Shown: positions 1-12,875, numbered from the stretch's first letter. The stretch is 64,000 nt of DNA from Linyphia triangularis (GCA_963978545.1 CAXBTE010000030.1:142591-206590), one strand, 5' to 3'. Numbers and translations: made by a program. Notes: generated by a model not told the origin, from the sequence alone.

Positions 1-1
1 T

Positions 2-397
2 GTACAAGGATATCCTCTTCATAGAGTCCACTCTTATAGAGTACAAGGATACCCTCTTCATAGAGTCCCCTTCTTACAGAGTACAAGGATACCCTCTTCA
101 TAGAGTCCCCTTCTTACAGTGTACAAGGATATCCTCTTCATAGAGTCCCCTTCTTACAGTGTACAAGGATATCCTCTTCATAGAGTCCCCTTCTTACAGT
201 GTACAAGGATATCCTCTTCATAGAGTCCACTCTTATAGAGTACAACGATACCCTCTTCATAGAGTCCCCTTCTTACAGTGTACAAGGATATCCTCTTCAT
301 AGAGTCCACTCTTATAGAGTACAACGATACCCTCTTCATAGAGTCCCCTTCTTACAGTGTACAAGGATATCCTCTTCATAGAGTCCACTCTTAGAGA
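2..397 (+). repeat. 396-bp cassette, copy at the left edge
   Basis: Ten-monomer cassette (six of 40 bp, four of 39 bp). Order: 39-bp TTATAGA; ACAGA; ACAGT; two GGATAT units ending ACAGT; 39-bp TTATAGA; ACAACG; 39-bp TTATAGA; ACAACG; 39-bp TTAGAGA. The same order recurs at seven other places in the window. It begins one base from the window start, so what precedes it is unknown. Confidence 0.88.
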
Positions 398-1552
398 GTA
401 CAAGGATACCCTCTTCATAGAGTCCCCTTCTTACAGAGTACAAGGATACCCTCTTCATAGAGTCCCCTTCTTACAGAGTACAAGGATACCCTCTTCATAG
501 AGTCCCCTTCTTACAGAGTACAAGGATACCCTCTTCATAGAGTCCCCTTCTTACAGTGTACAAGGATATCCTCTTCATAGAGTCCCCTTCTTACAGTGTA
601 CAAGGATATCCTCTTCATAGAGTCCCCTTCTTACAGTGTACAAGGATATCCTCTTCATAGAGTCCACTCTTATAGAGTACAACGATACCCTCTTCATAGA
701 GTCCCCTTCTTACAGTGTACAAGGATATCCTCTTCATAGAGTCCACTCTTAGAGAGTACAAGGATACCCTCTTCATAGAGTCCCCTTCTTACAGAGTACA
801 AGGATACCCTCTTCATAGAGTCCCCTTCTTACAGAGTACAAGGATACCCTCTTCATAGAGTCCCCTTCTTACAGAGTACAAGGATACCCTCTTCATAGAG
901 TCCCCTTCTTACAGAGTACAAGGATACCCTCTTCATAGAGTCCCCTTCTTACAGAGTACAAGGATACCCTCTTCATAGAGTCCCCTTCTTACAGTGTACA
1001 AGGATATCCTCTTCATAGAGTCCACTCTTATAGAGTACAACGATACCCTCTTCATAGAGTCCCCTTCTTACAGTGTACAAGGATATCCTCTTCATAGAGT
1101 CCCCTTCTTACAGAGTACAAGGATACCCTCTTCATAGAGTCCCCTTCTTACAGAGTACAAGGATACCCTCTTCATAGAGTCCCCTTCTTACAGAGTACAA
1201 GGATACCCTCTTCATAGAGTCCCCTTCTTACAGAGTACAAGGATACCCTCTTCATAGAGTCCCCTTCTTACAGTGTACAAGGATATCCTCTTCATAGAGT
1301 CCCCTTCTTACAGTGTACAAGGATATCCTCTTCATAGAGTCCCCTTCTTACAGTGTACAAGGATATCCTCTTCATAGAGTCCACTCTTATAGAGTACAAC
1401 GATACCCTCTTCATAGAGTCCCCTTCTTACAGTGTACAAGGATATCCTCTTCATAGAGTCCACTCTTAGAGAGTACAAGGATACCCTCTTCATAGAGTCC
1501 CCTTCTTACAGAGTACAAGGATACCCTCTTCATAGAGTCCCCTTCTTACAGA

Positions 1553-2942
1553 GTACAAGGATATCCTCTTCATAGAGTCCACTCTTATCGAGTACAACGA
1601 TACCCTCTTCGTAGAGTCCCCTTCTTACAGTGTACAAGGATATCCTCTTCATAGAGTCCACTCTTAGAGAGTACAACGATATCCTCTTCATAGAGTCCCC
1701 TTCTTACAGAGTACAAGGATACCCTCTTCATAGAGTCCCCTTCTTACAGAGTACAAGGATACCCTCTTCATAGAGTCCCCTTCTTACATAGTACAAGGAT
1801 ACCCTCTTCATAGAGTCCCCTTCTTACAGTGTACAAGGATATCCTCTTCATAGAGTCCACTCTTATAGAGTACAAGGATACCCTCTTCATAGAGTCCCCT
1901 TCTTACAGAGTACAAGGATACCCTCTTCATAGAGTCCCCTTCTTACAGAGTACAAGGATACCCTCTTCATAGAGTCCCCTTCTTACAGTGTACAAGGATA
2001 TCCTCTTCATAGAGTCCACTCTTATAGAGTACAACGATACCCTCTTCATAGAGTCCCCTTCTTACAGTGTACAAGGATATCCTCTTCATAGAGTCCACTC
2101 TTAGAGAGTACAAGGATACCCTCTTCATAGAGTCCCCTTCTTACAGAGTACAAGGATACCCTCTTCATAGAGTCCCCTTCTTACATAGTACAAGGATACC
2201 CTCTTCATAGAGTCCCCTTCTTACAGTGTACAAGGATATCCTCTTCATAGAGTCCACTCTTATAGAGTACAAGGATACCCTCTTCATAGAGTCCCCTTCT
2301 TACAGAGTACAAGGATACCCTCTTCATAGAGTCCCCTTCTTACAGAGTACAAGGATACCCTCTTCATAGAGTCCCCTTCTTACAGTGTACAAGGATATCC
2401 TCTTCATAGAGTCCACTCTTATAGAGTACAACGATACCCTCTTCATAGAGTCCCCTTCTTACAGTGTACAAGGATATCCTCTTCATAGAGTCCACTCTTA
2501 GAGAGTACAAGGATACCCTCTTCATAGAGTCCCCTTCTTACAGAGTACAAGGATACCCTCTTCATAGAGTCCCCTTCTTACAGAGTACAAGGATACCCTC
2601 TTCATAGAGTCCCCTTCTTACAGAGTACAAGGATACCCTCTTCATAGAGTCCCCTTCTTACAGTGTACAAGGATATCCTCTTCATAGAGTCCCCTTCTTA
2701 CAGTGTACAAGGATATCCTCTTCATAGAGTCCCCTTCTTACAGTGTACAAGGATATCCTCTTCATAGAGTCCACTCTTATAGAGTACAACGATACCCTCT
2801 TCATAGAGTCCCCTTCTTACAGTGTACAAGGATATCCTCTTCATAGAGTCCACTCTTAGAGAGTACAAGGATACCCTCTTCATAGAGTCCCCTTCTTACA
2901 GAGTACAAGGATACCCTCTTCATAGAGTCCCCTTCTTACAGA
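1553..2942 (+). repeat. 1,390-bp higher-order repeat near the left end
   Basis: Same landmark start (39-bp TTATCGA unit followed by ACAACG with TTCGTAG). The landmark recurs 1,390 bp later at 2,943 (ACTCTTATCG motif at 1,581 and 2,971). The order of 39-bp and 40-bp units matches the 8,943-10,332 block, including the paired 397-bp sub-blocks with their TTACATA units. Confidence 0.9.
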
Positions 2943-4054
2943 GTACAAGGATATCCTCTTCATAGAGTCCACTCTTATCGAGTACAACGATACCCTCTTC
3001 GTAGAGTCCCCTTCTTACAGTGTACAAGGATATCCTCTTCATAGAGTCCACTCTTAGAGAGTACAACGATATCCTCTTCATAGAGTCCCCTTCTTACAGA
3101 GTACAAGGATACCCTCTTCATAGAGTCCCCTTCTTACAGAGTACAAGGATACCCTCTTCATAGAGTCCCCTTCTTACATAGTACAAGGATACCCTCTTCA
3201 TAGAGTCCCCTTCTTACAGTGTACAAGGATATCCTCTTCATAGAGTCCACTCTTATAGAGTACAAGGATACCCTCTTCATAGAGTCCCCTTCTTACAGAG
3301 TACAAGGATACCCTCTTCATAGAGTCCCCTTCTTACAGAGTACAAGGATACCCTCTTCATAGAGTCCCCTTCTTACAGTGTACAAGGATATCCTCTTCAT
3401 AGAGTCCACTCTTATAGAGTACAACGATACCCTCTTCATAGAGTCCCCTTCTTACAGTGTACAAGGATATCCTCTTCATAGAGTCCACTCTTAGAGAGTA
3501 CAAGGATACCCTCTTCATAGAGTCCCCTTCTTACAGAGTACAAGGATACCCTCTTCATAGAGTCCCCTTCTTACATAGTACAAGGATACCCTCTTCATAG
3601 AGTCCCCTTCTTACAGTGTACAAGGATATCCTCTTCATAGAGTCCACTCTTATAGAGTACAAGGATACCCTCTTCATAGAGTCCCCTTCTTACAGAGTAC
3701 AAGGATACCCTCTTCATAGAGTCCCCTTCTTACAGAGTACAAGGATACCCTCTTCATAGAGTCCCCTTCTTACAGTGTACAAGGATATCCTCTTCATAGA
3801 GTCCACTCTTATAGAGTACAACGATACCCTCTTCATAGAGTCCCCTTCTTACAGTGTACAAGGATATCCTCTTCATAGAGTCCACTCTTATAGAGTACAA
3901 GGATACCCTCTTCATAGAGTCCCCTTCTTACAGAGTACAAGGATACCCTCTTCATAGAGTCCCCTTCTTACAGAGTACAAGGATACCCTCTTCATAGAGT
4001 CCCCTTCTTACAGAGTACAAGGATACCCTCTTCATAGAGTCCCCTTCTTACAGA
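2943..4054 (+). repeat. Shortened 1,112-bp higher-order repeat variant
   Basis: Starts with the higher-order-repeat landmark and follows it through both 397-bp sub-blocks. The last 39-bp unit ends TTATAGA instead of TTAGAGA, and only four plain 40-bp units separate it from the next TTATCGA unit at 4,055. The block is 28 monomers (1,112 bp), seven monomers shorter than the standard form. After 4,055 a run of plain 40-bp units leads to the cassette at 4,454. Confidence 0.85.
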
Positions 4055-4453
4055 GTACAAGGATATCCTCTTCATAGAGTCCACTCTTATCGAGTACAAC
4101 GATACCCTCTTCATAGAGTCCCCTTCTTACAGAGTACAAGGATACCCTCTTCATAGAGTCCCCTTCTTACAGAGTACAAGGATACCCTCTTCATAGAGTC
4201 CCCTTCTTACAGAGTACAAGGATACCCTCTTCATAGAGTCCCCTTCTTACAGAGTACAAGGATACCCTCTTCATAGAGTCCCCTTCTTACAGAGTACAAG
4301 GATACCCTCTTCATAGAGTCCCCTTCTTACAGAGTACAAGGATACCCTCTTCATAGAGTCCCCTTCTTACAGAGTACAAGGATACCCTCTTCATAGAGTC
4401 CCCTTCTTACAGAGTACAAGGATACCCTCTTCATAGAGTCCCCTTCTTACAGT

Positions 4454-4849
4454 GTACAAGGATATCCTCTTCATAGAGTCCACTCTTATAGAGTACAAGG
4501 ATACCCTCTTCATAGAGTCCCCTTCTTACAGAGTACAAGGATACCCTCTTCATAGAGTCCCCTTCTTACAGTGTACAAGGATATCCTCTTCATAGAGTCC
4601 CCTTCTTACAGTGTACAAGGATATCCTCTTCATAGAGTCCCCTTCTTACAGTGTACAAGGATATCCTCTTCATAGAGTCCACTCTTATAGAGTACAACGA
4701 TACCCTCTTCATAGAGTCCCCTTCTTACAGTGTACAAGGATATCCTCTTCATAGAGTCCACTCTTATAGAGTACAACGATACCCTCTTCATAGAGTCCCC
4801 TTCTTACAGTGTACAAGGATATCCTCTTCATAGAGTCCACTCTTAGAGA
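4454..4849 (+). repeat. 396-bp cassette
   Basis: Same ten-monomer order as at position 2, offset by 4,452 bp. It follows a run of plain 40-bp units and is followed by four plain units, a GGATAT unit and then the higher-order-repeat landmark at 5,010. Confidence 0.88.
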
Positions 4850-5009
4850 GTACAAGGATACCCTCTTCATAGAGTCCCCTTCTTACAGAGTACAAGGATA
4901 CCCTCTTCATAGAGTCCCCTTCTTACAGAGTACAAGGATACCCTCTTCATAGAGTCCCCTTCTTACAGAGTACAAGGATACCCTCTTCATAGAGTCCCCT
5001 TCTTACAGA

Positions 5010-6081
5010 GTACAAGGATATCCTCTTCATAGAGTCCACTCTTATCGAGTACAACGATACCCTCTTCGTAGAGTCCCCTTCTTACAGTGTACAAGGATAT
5101 CCTCTTCATAGAGTCCACTCTTAGAGAGTACAACGATATCCTCTTCATAGAGTCCCCTTCTTACAGAGTACAAGGATACCCTCTTCATAGAGTCCCCTTC
5201 TTACAGAGTACAAGGATACCCTCTTCATAGAGTCCCCTTCTTACATAGTACAAGGATACCCTCTTCATAGAGTCCCCTTCTTACAGTGTACAAGGATATC
5301 CTCTTCATAGAGTCCACTCTTATAGAGTACAAGGATACCCTCTTCATAGAGTCCCCTTCTTACAGAGTACAAGGATACCCTCTTCATAGAGTCCCCTTCT
5401 TACAGAGTACAAGGATACCCTCTTCATAGAGTCCCCTTCTTACAGTGTACAAGGATATCCTCTTCATAGAGTCCACTCTTATAGAGTACAACGATACCCT
5501 CTTCATAGAGTCCCCTTCTTACAGTGTACAAGGATATCCTCTTCATAGAGTCCACTCTTAGAGAGTACAAGGATACCCTCTTCATAGAGTCCCCTTCTTA
5601 CAGAGTACAAGGATACCCTCTTCATAGAGTCCCCTTCTTACATAGTACAAGGATACCCTCTTCATAGAGTCCCCTTCTTACAGTGTACAAGGATATCCTC
5701 TTCATAGAGTCCACTCTTATAGAGTACAAGGATACCCTCTTCATAGAGTCCCCTTCTTACAGAGTACAAGGATACCCTCTTCATAGAGTCCCCTTCTTAC
5801 AGAGTACAAGGATACCCTCTTCATAGAGTCCCCTTCTTACAGTGTACAAGGATATCCTCTTCATAGAGTCCACTCTTATAGAGTACAACGATACCCTCTT
5901 CATAGAGTCCCCTTCTTACAGTGTACAAGGATATCCTCTTCATAGAGTCCACTCTTAGAGAGTACAAGGATACCCTCTTCATAGAGTCCCCTTCTTACAG
6001 AGTACAAGGATACCCTCTTCATAGAGTCCCCTTCTTACAGAGTACAAGGATACCCTCTTCATAGAGTCCCCTTCTTACAGT
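5010..6081 (+). repeat. Partial 1,390-bp higher-order repeat
   Basis: Begins with the 39-bp TTATCGA unit and the ACAACG/TTCGTAG unit and keeps the standard order through both 397-bp sub-blocks. It then has one plain 40-bp unit fewer than standard and passes at 6,082 into a different arrangement containing three adjacent 39-bp monomers (6,281-6,397). Confidence 0.83.
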
Positions 6082-6995
6082 GTACAAGGATATCCTCTTC
6101 ATAGAGTCCACTCTTATAGAGTACAAGGATACCCTCTTCATAGAGTCCCCTTCTTACAGAGTACAAGGATACCCTCTTCATAGAGTCCCCTTCTTACAGT
6201 GTACAAGGATATCCTCTTCATAGAGTCCCCTTCTTACAGTGTACAAGGATATCCTCTTCATAGAGTCCCCTTCTTACAGTGTACAAGGATATCCTCTTCA
6301 TAGAGTCCACTCTTATAGAGTACAAGGATATCCTCTTCATAGAGTCCACTCTTAGAGAGTACAAGGATACCCTCTTCATAGAGTCCACTCTTAGAGAGTA
6401 CAAGGATACCCTCTTCATAGAGTCCCCTTCTTACAGAGTACAAGGATACCCTCTTCATAGAGTCCCCTTCTTACAGAGTACAAGGATACCCTCTTCATAG
6501 AGTCCCCTTCTTACAGAGTACAAGGATACCCTCTTCATAGAGTCCCCTTCTTACAGTGTACAAGGATATCCTCTTCATAGAGTCCCCTTCTTACAGTGTA
6601 CAAGGATATCCTCTTCATAGAGTCCCCTTCTTACAGTGTACAAGGATATCCTCTTCATAGAGTCCACTCTTATAGAGTACAACGATACCCTCTTCATAGA
6701 GTCCCCTTCTTACAGTGTACAAGGATATCCTCTTCATAGAGTCCACTCTTAGAGAGTACAAGGATACCCTCTTCATAGAGTCCCCTTCTTACAGAGTACA
6801 AGGATACCCTCTTCATAGAGTCCCCTTCTTACAGAGTACAAGGATACCCTCTTCATAGAGTCCCCTTCTTACAGAGTACAAGGATACCCTCTTCATAGAG
6901 TCCCCTTCTTACAGAGTACAAGGATACCCTCTTCATAGAGTCCCCTTCTTACAGAGTACAAGGATACCCTCTTCATAGAGTCCCCTTCTTACAGT

Positions 6996-7391
6996 GTACA
7001 AGGATATCCTCTTCATAGAGTCCACTCTTATAGAGTACAAGGATACCCTCTTCATAGAGTCCCCTTCTTACAGAGTACAAGGATACCCTCTTCATAGAGT
7101 CCCCTTCTTACAGTGTACAAGGATATCCTCTTCATAGAGTCCCCTTCTTACAGTGTACAAGGATATCCTCTTCATAGAGTCCCCTTCTTACAGTGTACAA
7201 GGATATCCTCTTCATAGAGTCCACTCTTATAGAGTACAACGATACCCTCTTCATAGAGTCCCCTTCTTACAGTGTACAAGGATATCCTCTTCATAGAGTC
7301 CACTCTTATAGAGTACAACGATACCCTCTTCATAGAGTCCCCTTCTTACAGTGTACAAGGATATCCTCTTCATAGAGTCCACTCTTAGAGA
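6996..7391 (+). repeat. 396-bp cassette
   Basis: Same ten-monomer order, 2,542 bp after the preceding copy. Its right flank leads into units that include a private C-to-A change at 7,658 (GAGTACACTC instead of GAGTCCACTC), which is also present in the second large copy at 44,199. Confidence 0.88.
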
Positions 7392-8942
7392 GTACAAGGA
7401 TACCCTCTTCATAGAGTCCCCTTCTTACAGAGTACAAGGATACCCTCTTCATAGAGTCCCCTTCTTACAGAGTACAAGGATACCCTCTTCATAGAGTCCC
7501 CTTCTTACAGAGTACAAGGATACCCTCTTCATAGAGTCCCCTTCTTACAGTGTACAAGGATATCCTCTTCATAGAGTCCCCTTCTTACAGTGTACAAGGA
7601 TATCCTCTTCATAGAGTCCCCTTCTTACAGTGTACAAGGATATCCTCTTCATAGAGTACACTCTTATAGAGTACAACGATACCCTCTTCATAGAGTCCCC
7701 TTCTTACAGTGTACAAGGATATCCTCTTCATAGAGTCCACTCTTAGAGAGTACAAGGATACCCTCTTCATAGAGTCCCCTTCTTACAGAGTACAAGGATA
7801 CCCTCTTCATAGAGTCCCCTTCTTACAGAGTACAAGGATACCCTCTTCATAGAGTCCCCTTCTTACAGAGTACAAGGATACCCTCTTCATAGAGTCCCCT
7901 TCTTACAGTGTACAAGGATATCCTCTTCATAGAGTCCCCTTCTTACAGTGTACAAGGATATCCTCTTCATAGAGTCCCCTTCTTACAGTGTACAAGGATA
8001 TCCTCTTCATAGAGTCCACTCTTATAGAGTACAACGATACCCTCTTCATAGAGTCCCCTTCTTACAGTGTACAAGGATATCCTCTTCATAGAGTCCACTC
8101 TTAGAGAGTACAAGGATACCCTCTTCATAGAGTCCCCTTCTTACAGAGTACAAGGATACCCTCTTCATAGAGTCCCCTTCTTACAGAGTACAAGGATACC
8201 CTCTTCATAGAGTCCCCTTCTTACAGTGTACAAGGATATCCTCTTCATAGAGTCCACTCTTATAGAGTACAAGGATACCCTCTTCATAGAGTCCCCTTCT
8301 TACAGAGTACAAGGATACCCTCTTCATAGAGTCCCCTTCTTACAGAGTACAAGGATACCCTCTTCATAGAGTCCCCTTCTTACAGTGTACAAGGATATCC
8401 TCTTCATAGAGTCCACTCTTATAGAGTACAACGATACCCTCTTCATAGAGTCCCCTTCTTACAGTGTACAAGGATATCCTCTTCATAGAGTCCACTCTTA
8501 GAGAGTACAAGGATACCCTCTTCATAGAGTCCCCTTCTTACAGAGTACAAGGATACCCTCTTCATAGAGTCCCCTTCTTACAGAGTACAAGGATACCCTC
8601 TTCATAGAGTCCCCTTCTTACAGAGTACAAGGATACCCTCTTCATAGAGTCCCCTTCTTACAGTGTACAAGGATATCCTCTTCATAGAGTCCCCTTCTTA
8701 CAGTGTACAAGGATATCCTCTTCATAGAGTCCCCTTCTTACAGTGTACAAGGATATCCTCTTCATAGAGTCCACTCTTATAGAGTACAACGATACCCTCT
8801 TCATAGAGTCCCCTTCTTACAGTGTACAAGGATATCCTCTTCATAGAGTCCACTCTTAGAGAGTACAAGGATACCCTCTTCATAGAGTCCCCTTCTTACA
8901 GAGTACAAGGATACCCTCTTCATAGAGTCCCCTTCTTACAGA

Positions 8943-10332
8943 GTACAAGGATATCCTCTTCATAGAGTCCACTCTTATCGAGTACAACGATACCCTCTTC
9001 GTAGAGTCCCCTTCTTACAGTGTACAAGGATATCCTCTTCATAGAGTCCACTCTTAGAGAGTACAACGATATCCTCTTCATAGAGTCCCCTTCTTACAGA
9101 GTACAAGGATACCCTCTTCATAGAGTCCCCTTCTTACAGAGTACAAGGATACCCTCTTCATAGAGTCCCCTTCTTACATAGTACAAGGATACCCTCTTCA
9201 TAGAGTCCCCTTCTTACAGTGTACAAGGATATCCTCTTCATAGAGTCCACTCTTATAGAGTACAAGGATACCCTCTTCATAGAGTCCCCTTCTTACAGAG
9301 TACAAGGATACCCTCTTCATAGAGTCCCCTTCTTACAGAGTACAAGGATACCCTCTTCATAGAGTCCCCTTCTTACAGTGTACAAGGATATCCTCTTCAT
9401 AGAGTCCACTCTTATAGAGTACAACGATACCCTCTTCATAGAGTCCCCTTCTTACAGTGTACAAGGATATCCTCTTCATAGAGTCCACTCTTAGAGAGTA
9501 CAAGGATACCCTCTTCATAGAGTCCCCTTCTTACAGAGTACAAGGATACCCTCTTCATAGAGTCCCCTTCTTACATAGTACAAGGATACCCTCTTCATAG
9601 AGTCCCCTTCTTACAGTGTACAAGGATATCCTCTTCATAGAGTCCACTCTTATAGAGTACAAGGATACCCTCTTCATAGAGTCCCCTTCTTACAGAGTAC
9701 AAGGATACCCTCTTCATAGAGTCCCCTTCTTACAGAGTACAAGGATACCCTCTTCATAGAGTCCCCTTCTTACAGTGTACAAGGATATCCTCTTCATAGA
9801 GTCCACTCTTATAGAGTACAACGATACCCTCTTCATAGAGTCCCCTTCTTACAGTGTACAAGGATATCCTCTTCATAGAGTCCACTCTTAGAGAGTACAA
9901 GGATACCCTCTTCATAGAGTCCCCTTCTTACAGAGTACAAGGATACCCTCTTCATAGAGTCCCCTTCTTACAGAGTACAAGGATACCCTCTTCATAGAGT
10001 CCCCTTCTTACAGAGTACAAGGATACCCTCTTCATAGAGTCCCCTTCTTACAGTGTACAAGGATATCCTCTTCATAGAGTCCCCTTCTTACAGTGTACAA
10101 GGATATCCTCTTCATAGAGTCCCCTTCTTACAGTGTACAAGGATATCCTCTTCATAGAGTCCACTCTTATAGAGTACAACGATACCCTCTTCATAGAGTC
10201 CCCTTCTTACAGTGTACAAGGATATCCTCTTCATAGAGTCCACTCTTAGAGAGTACAAGGATACCCTCTTCATAGAGTCCCCTTCTTACAGAGTACAAGG
10301 ATACCCTCTTCATAGAGTCCCCTTCTTACAGA
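8943..10332 (+). repeat. 1,390-bp higher-order repeat, copy 1 of a tandem pair
   Basis: Parsed monomer by monomer: 35 units, 25 of 40 bp and 10 of 39 bp, totalling 1,390 bp. It starts with a 39-bp unit ending TTATCGA, followed by a CpG-rich 40-bp unit carrying both ACAACG and TTCGTAG. It then contains two identical 397-bp sub-blocks, and closes with two GGATAT units ending TTACAGT and mixed 39/40-bp units. The next 1,390 bp repeats the same order of variants. This ordered set of diverged monomers repeating as a block is the definition of a higher-order repeat. Each copy contains seven CpG sites, all created by variant monomers. Confidence 0.93.
9101..9894 (+). repeat. Tandem pair of 397-bp sub-blocks inside the higher-order repeat
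   Basis: Units at 9,101-9,497 and 9,498-9,894 have the same order of ten monomers (seven of 40 bp, three of 39 bp): ACAGA, ACATA, ACAGT, 39-bp TTATAGA, ACAGA, ACAGA, ACAGT, 39-bp TTATAGA, ACAACG, 39-bp TTAGAGA. The TTACATA unit marks each block. The same pair sits 158 bp after the start of every standard 1,390-bp block. It is a second level of hierarchy, probably a 397-bp duplication older than the spread of the 1,390-bp block. Confidence 0.9.
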
Positions 10333-11722
10333 GTACAAGGATATCCTCTTCATAGAGTCCACTCTTATCGAGTACAACGATACCCTCTTCGTAGAGTCCC
10401 CTTCTTACAGTGTACAAGGATATCCTCTTCATAGAGTCCACTCTTAGAGAGTACAACGATATCCTCTTCATAGAGTCCCCTTCTTACAGAGTACAAGGAT
10501 ACCCTCTTCATAGAGTCCCCTTCTTACAGAGTACAAGGATACCCTCTTCATAGAGTCCCCTTCTTACATAGTACAAGGATACCCTCTTCATAGAGTCCCC
10601 TTCTTACAGTGTACAAGGATATCCTCTTCATAGAGTCCACTCTTATAGAGTACAAGGATACCCTCTTCATAGAGTCCCCTTCTTACAGAGTACAAGGATA
10701 CCCTCTTCATAGAGTCCCCTTCTTACAGAGTACAAGGATACCCTCTTCATAGAGTCCCCTTCTTACAGTGTACAAGGATATCCTCTTCATAGAGTCCACT
10801 CTTATAGAGTACAACGATACCCTCTTCATAGAGTCCCCTTCTTACAGTGTACAAGGATATCCTCTTCATAGAGTCCACTCTTAGAGAGTACAAGGATACC
10901 CTCTTCATAGAGTCCCCTTCTTACAGAGTACAAGGATACCCTCTTCATAGAGTCCCCTTCTTACATAGTACAAGGATACCCTCTTCATAGAGTCCCCTTC
11001 TTACAGTGTACAAGGATATCCTCTTCATAGAGTCCACTCTTATAGAGTACAAGGATACCCTCTTCATAGAGTCCCCTTCTTACAGAGTACAAGGATACCC
11101 TCTTCATAGAGTCCCCTTCTTACAGAGTACAAGGATACCCTCTTCATAGAGTCCCCTTCTTACAGTGTACAAGGATATCCTCTTCATAGAGTCCACTCTT
11201 ATAGAGTACAACGATACCCTCTTCATAGAGTCCCCTTCTTACAGTGTACAAGGATATCCTCTTCATAGAGTCCACTCTTAGAGAGTACAAGGATACCCTC
11301 TTCATAGAGTCCCCTTCTTACAGAGTACAAGGATACCCTCTTCATAGAGTCCCCTTCTTACAGAGTACAAGGATACCCTCTTCATAGAGTCCCCTTCTTA
11401 CAGAGTACAAGGATACCCTCTTCATAGAGTCCCCTTCTTACAGTGTACAAGGATATCCTCTTCATAGAGTCCCCTTCTTACAGTGTACAAGGATATCCTC
11501 TTCATAGAGTCCCCTTCTTACAGTGTACAAGGATATCCTCTTCATAGAGTCCACTCTTATAGAGTACAACGATACCCTCTTCATAGAGTCCCCTTCTTAC
11601 AGTGTACAAGGATATCCTCTTCATAGAGTCCACTCTTAGAGAGTACAAGGATACCCTCTTCATAGAGTCCCCTTCTTACAGAGTACAAGGATACCCTCTT
11701 CATAGAGTCCCCTTCTTACAGA
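10333..11722 (+). repeat. 1,390-bp higher-order repeat, copy 2 of the tandem pair
   Basis: Directly follows the preceding 1,390-bp block, with the same start landmark (39-bp unit ending TTATCGA, then ACAACG plus TTCGTAG). The landmark recurs at exactly 1,390 bp spacing (8,971, 10,361 and 11,751 for the ACTCTTATCG motif). No length change was seen inside it. Confidence 0.92.
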
Positions 11723-12436
11723 GTACAAGGATATCCTCTTCATAGAGTCCACTCTTATCGAGTACAACGATACCCTCTTCGTAGAGTCCCCTTCTTACAG
11801 TGTACAAGGATATCCTCTTCATAGAGTCCACTCTTAGAGAGTACAACGATATCCTCTTCATAGAGTCCCCTTCTTACAGAGTACAAGGATACCCTCTTCA
11901 TAGAGTCCCCTTCTTACAGAGTACAAGGATACCCTCTTCATAGAGTCCCCTTCTTACATAGTACAAGGATACCCTCTTCATAGAGTCCCCTTCTTACAGT
12001 GTACAAGGATATCCTCTTCATAGAGTCCACTCTTATAGAGTACAAGGATACCCTCTTCATAGAGTCCCCTTCTTACAGAGTACAAGGATACCCTCTTCAT
12101 AGAGTCCCCTTCTTACAGAGTACAAGGATACCCTCTTCATAGAGTCCCCTTCTTACAGTGTACAAGGATATCCTCTTCATAGAGTCCACTCTTATAGAGT
12201 ACAACGATACCCTCTTCATAGAGTCCCCTTCTTACAGTGTACAAGGATATCCTCTTCATAGAGTCCACTCTTAGAGAGTACAAGGATACCCTCTTCATAG
12301 AGTCCCCTTCTTACAGAGTACAAGGATACCCTCTTCATAGAGTCCCCTTCTTACATAGTACAAGGATACCCTCTTCATAGAGTCCCCTTCTTACAGTGTA
12401 CAAGGATATCCTCTTCATAGAGTCCACTCTTATAGA
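11723..12436 (+). repeat. Partial third 1,390-bp higher-order repeat
   Basis: Begins with the same landmark units as the two preceding blocks and follows them for about 714 bp. At about 12,437 the expected ACAAGG unit after a 39-bp TTATAGA unit is replaced by an ACAACG unit and the order diverges, leading into a run of nine plain 40-bp units. The block is therefore truncated or recombined. Confidence 0.85.
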
Positions 12437-12875
12437 GTACAACGATACCCTCTTCATAGAGTCCCCTTCTTACAGTGTACAAGGATATCCTCTTCATAGA
12501 GTCCACTCTTAGAGAGTACAAGGATACCCTCTTCATAGAGTCCCCTTCTTACAGAGTACAAGGATACCCTCTTCATAGAGTCCCCTTCTTACAGAGTACA
12601 AGGATACCCTCTTCATAGAGTCCCCTTCTTACAGAGTACAAGGATACCCTCTTCATAGAGTCCCCTTCTTACAGAGTACAAGGATACCCTCTTCATAGAG
12701 TCCCCTTCTTACAGAGTACAAGGATACCCTCTTCATAGAGTCCCCTTCTTACAGAGTACAAGGATACCCTCTTCATAGAGTCCCCTTCTTACAGAGTACA
12801 AGGATACCCTCTTCATAGAGTCCCCTTCTTACAGAGTACAAGGATACCCTCTTCATAGAGTCCCCTTCTTACAGT

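Noticed and set aside
1..1670. Extension of the 36-kb homology to the window start
   Set aside because: At offset 36,343 the matching stretch 36.3-38.0 kb follows a different order (that of 12.6-13.98 kb), so the homology stops near 1,671.
6279..6500. Open frames of 60-73 codons recurring on both strands (longest at 6,279-6,500)
   Set aside because: They recur with the monomer and begin at GTG or at the ATG in the reverse complement. They end at a TAG or TAA/TGA fixed in the repeat. A 40-bp unit shifts frame each time, so no frame stays open beyond a few units. They are shadows of the satellite.
8982..9021. CENP-B box in the TTCGTAG units
   Set aside because: TTCG is present, but the required downstream A and CGGG are absent; the sequence continues TAGAGTCCCC.
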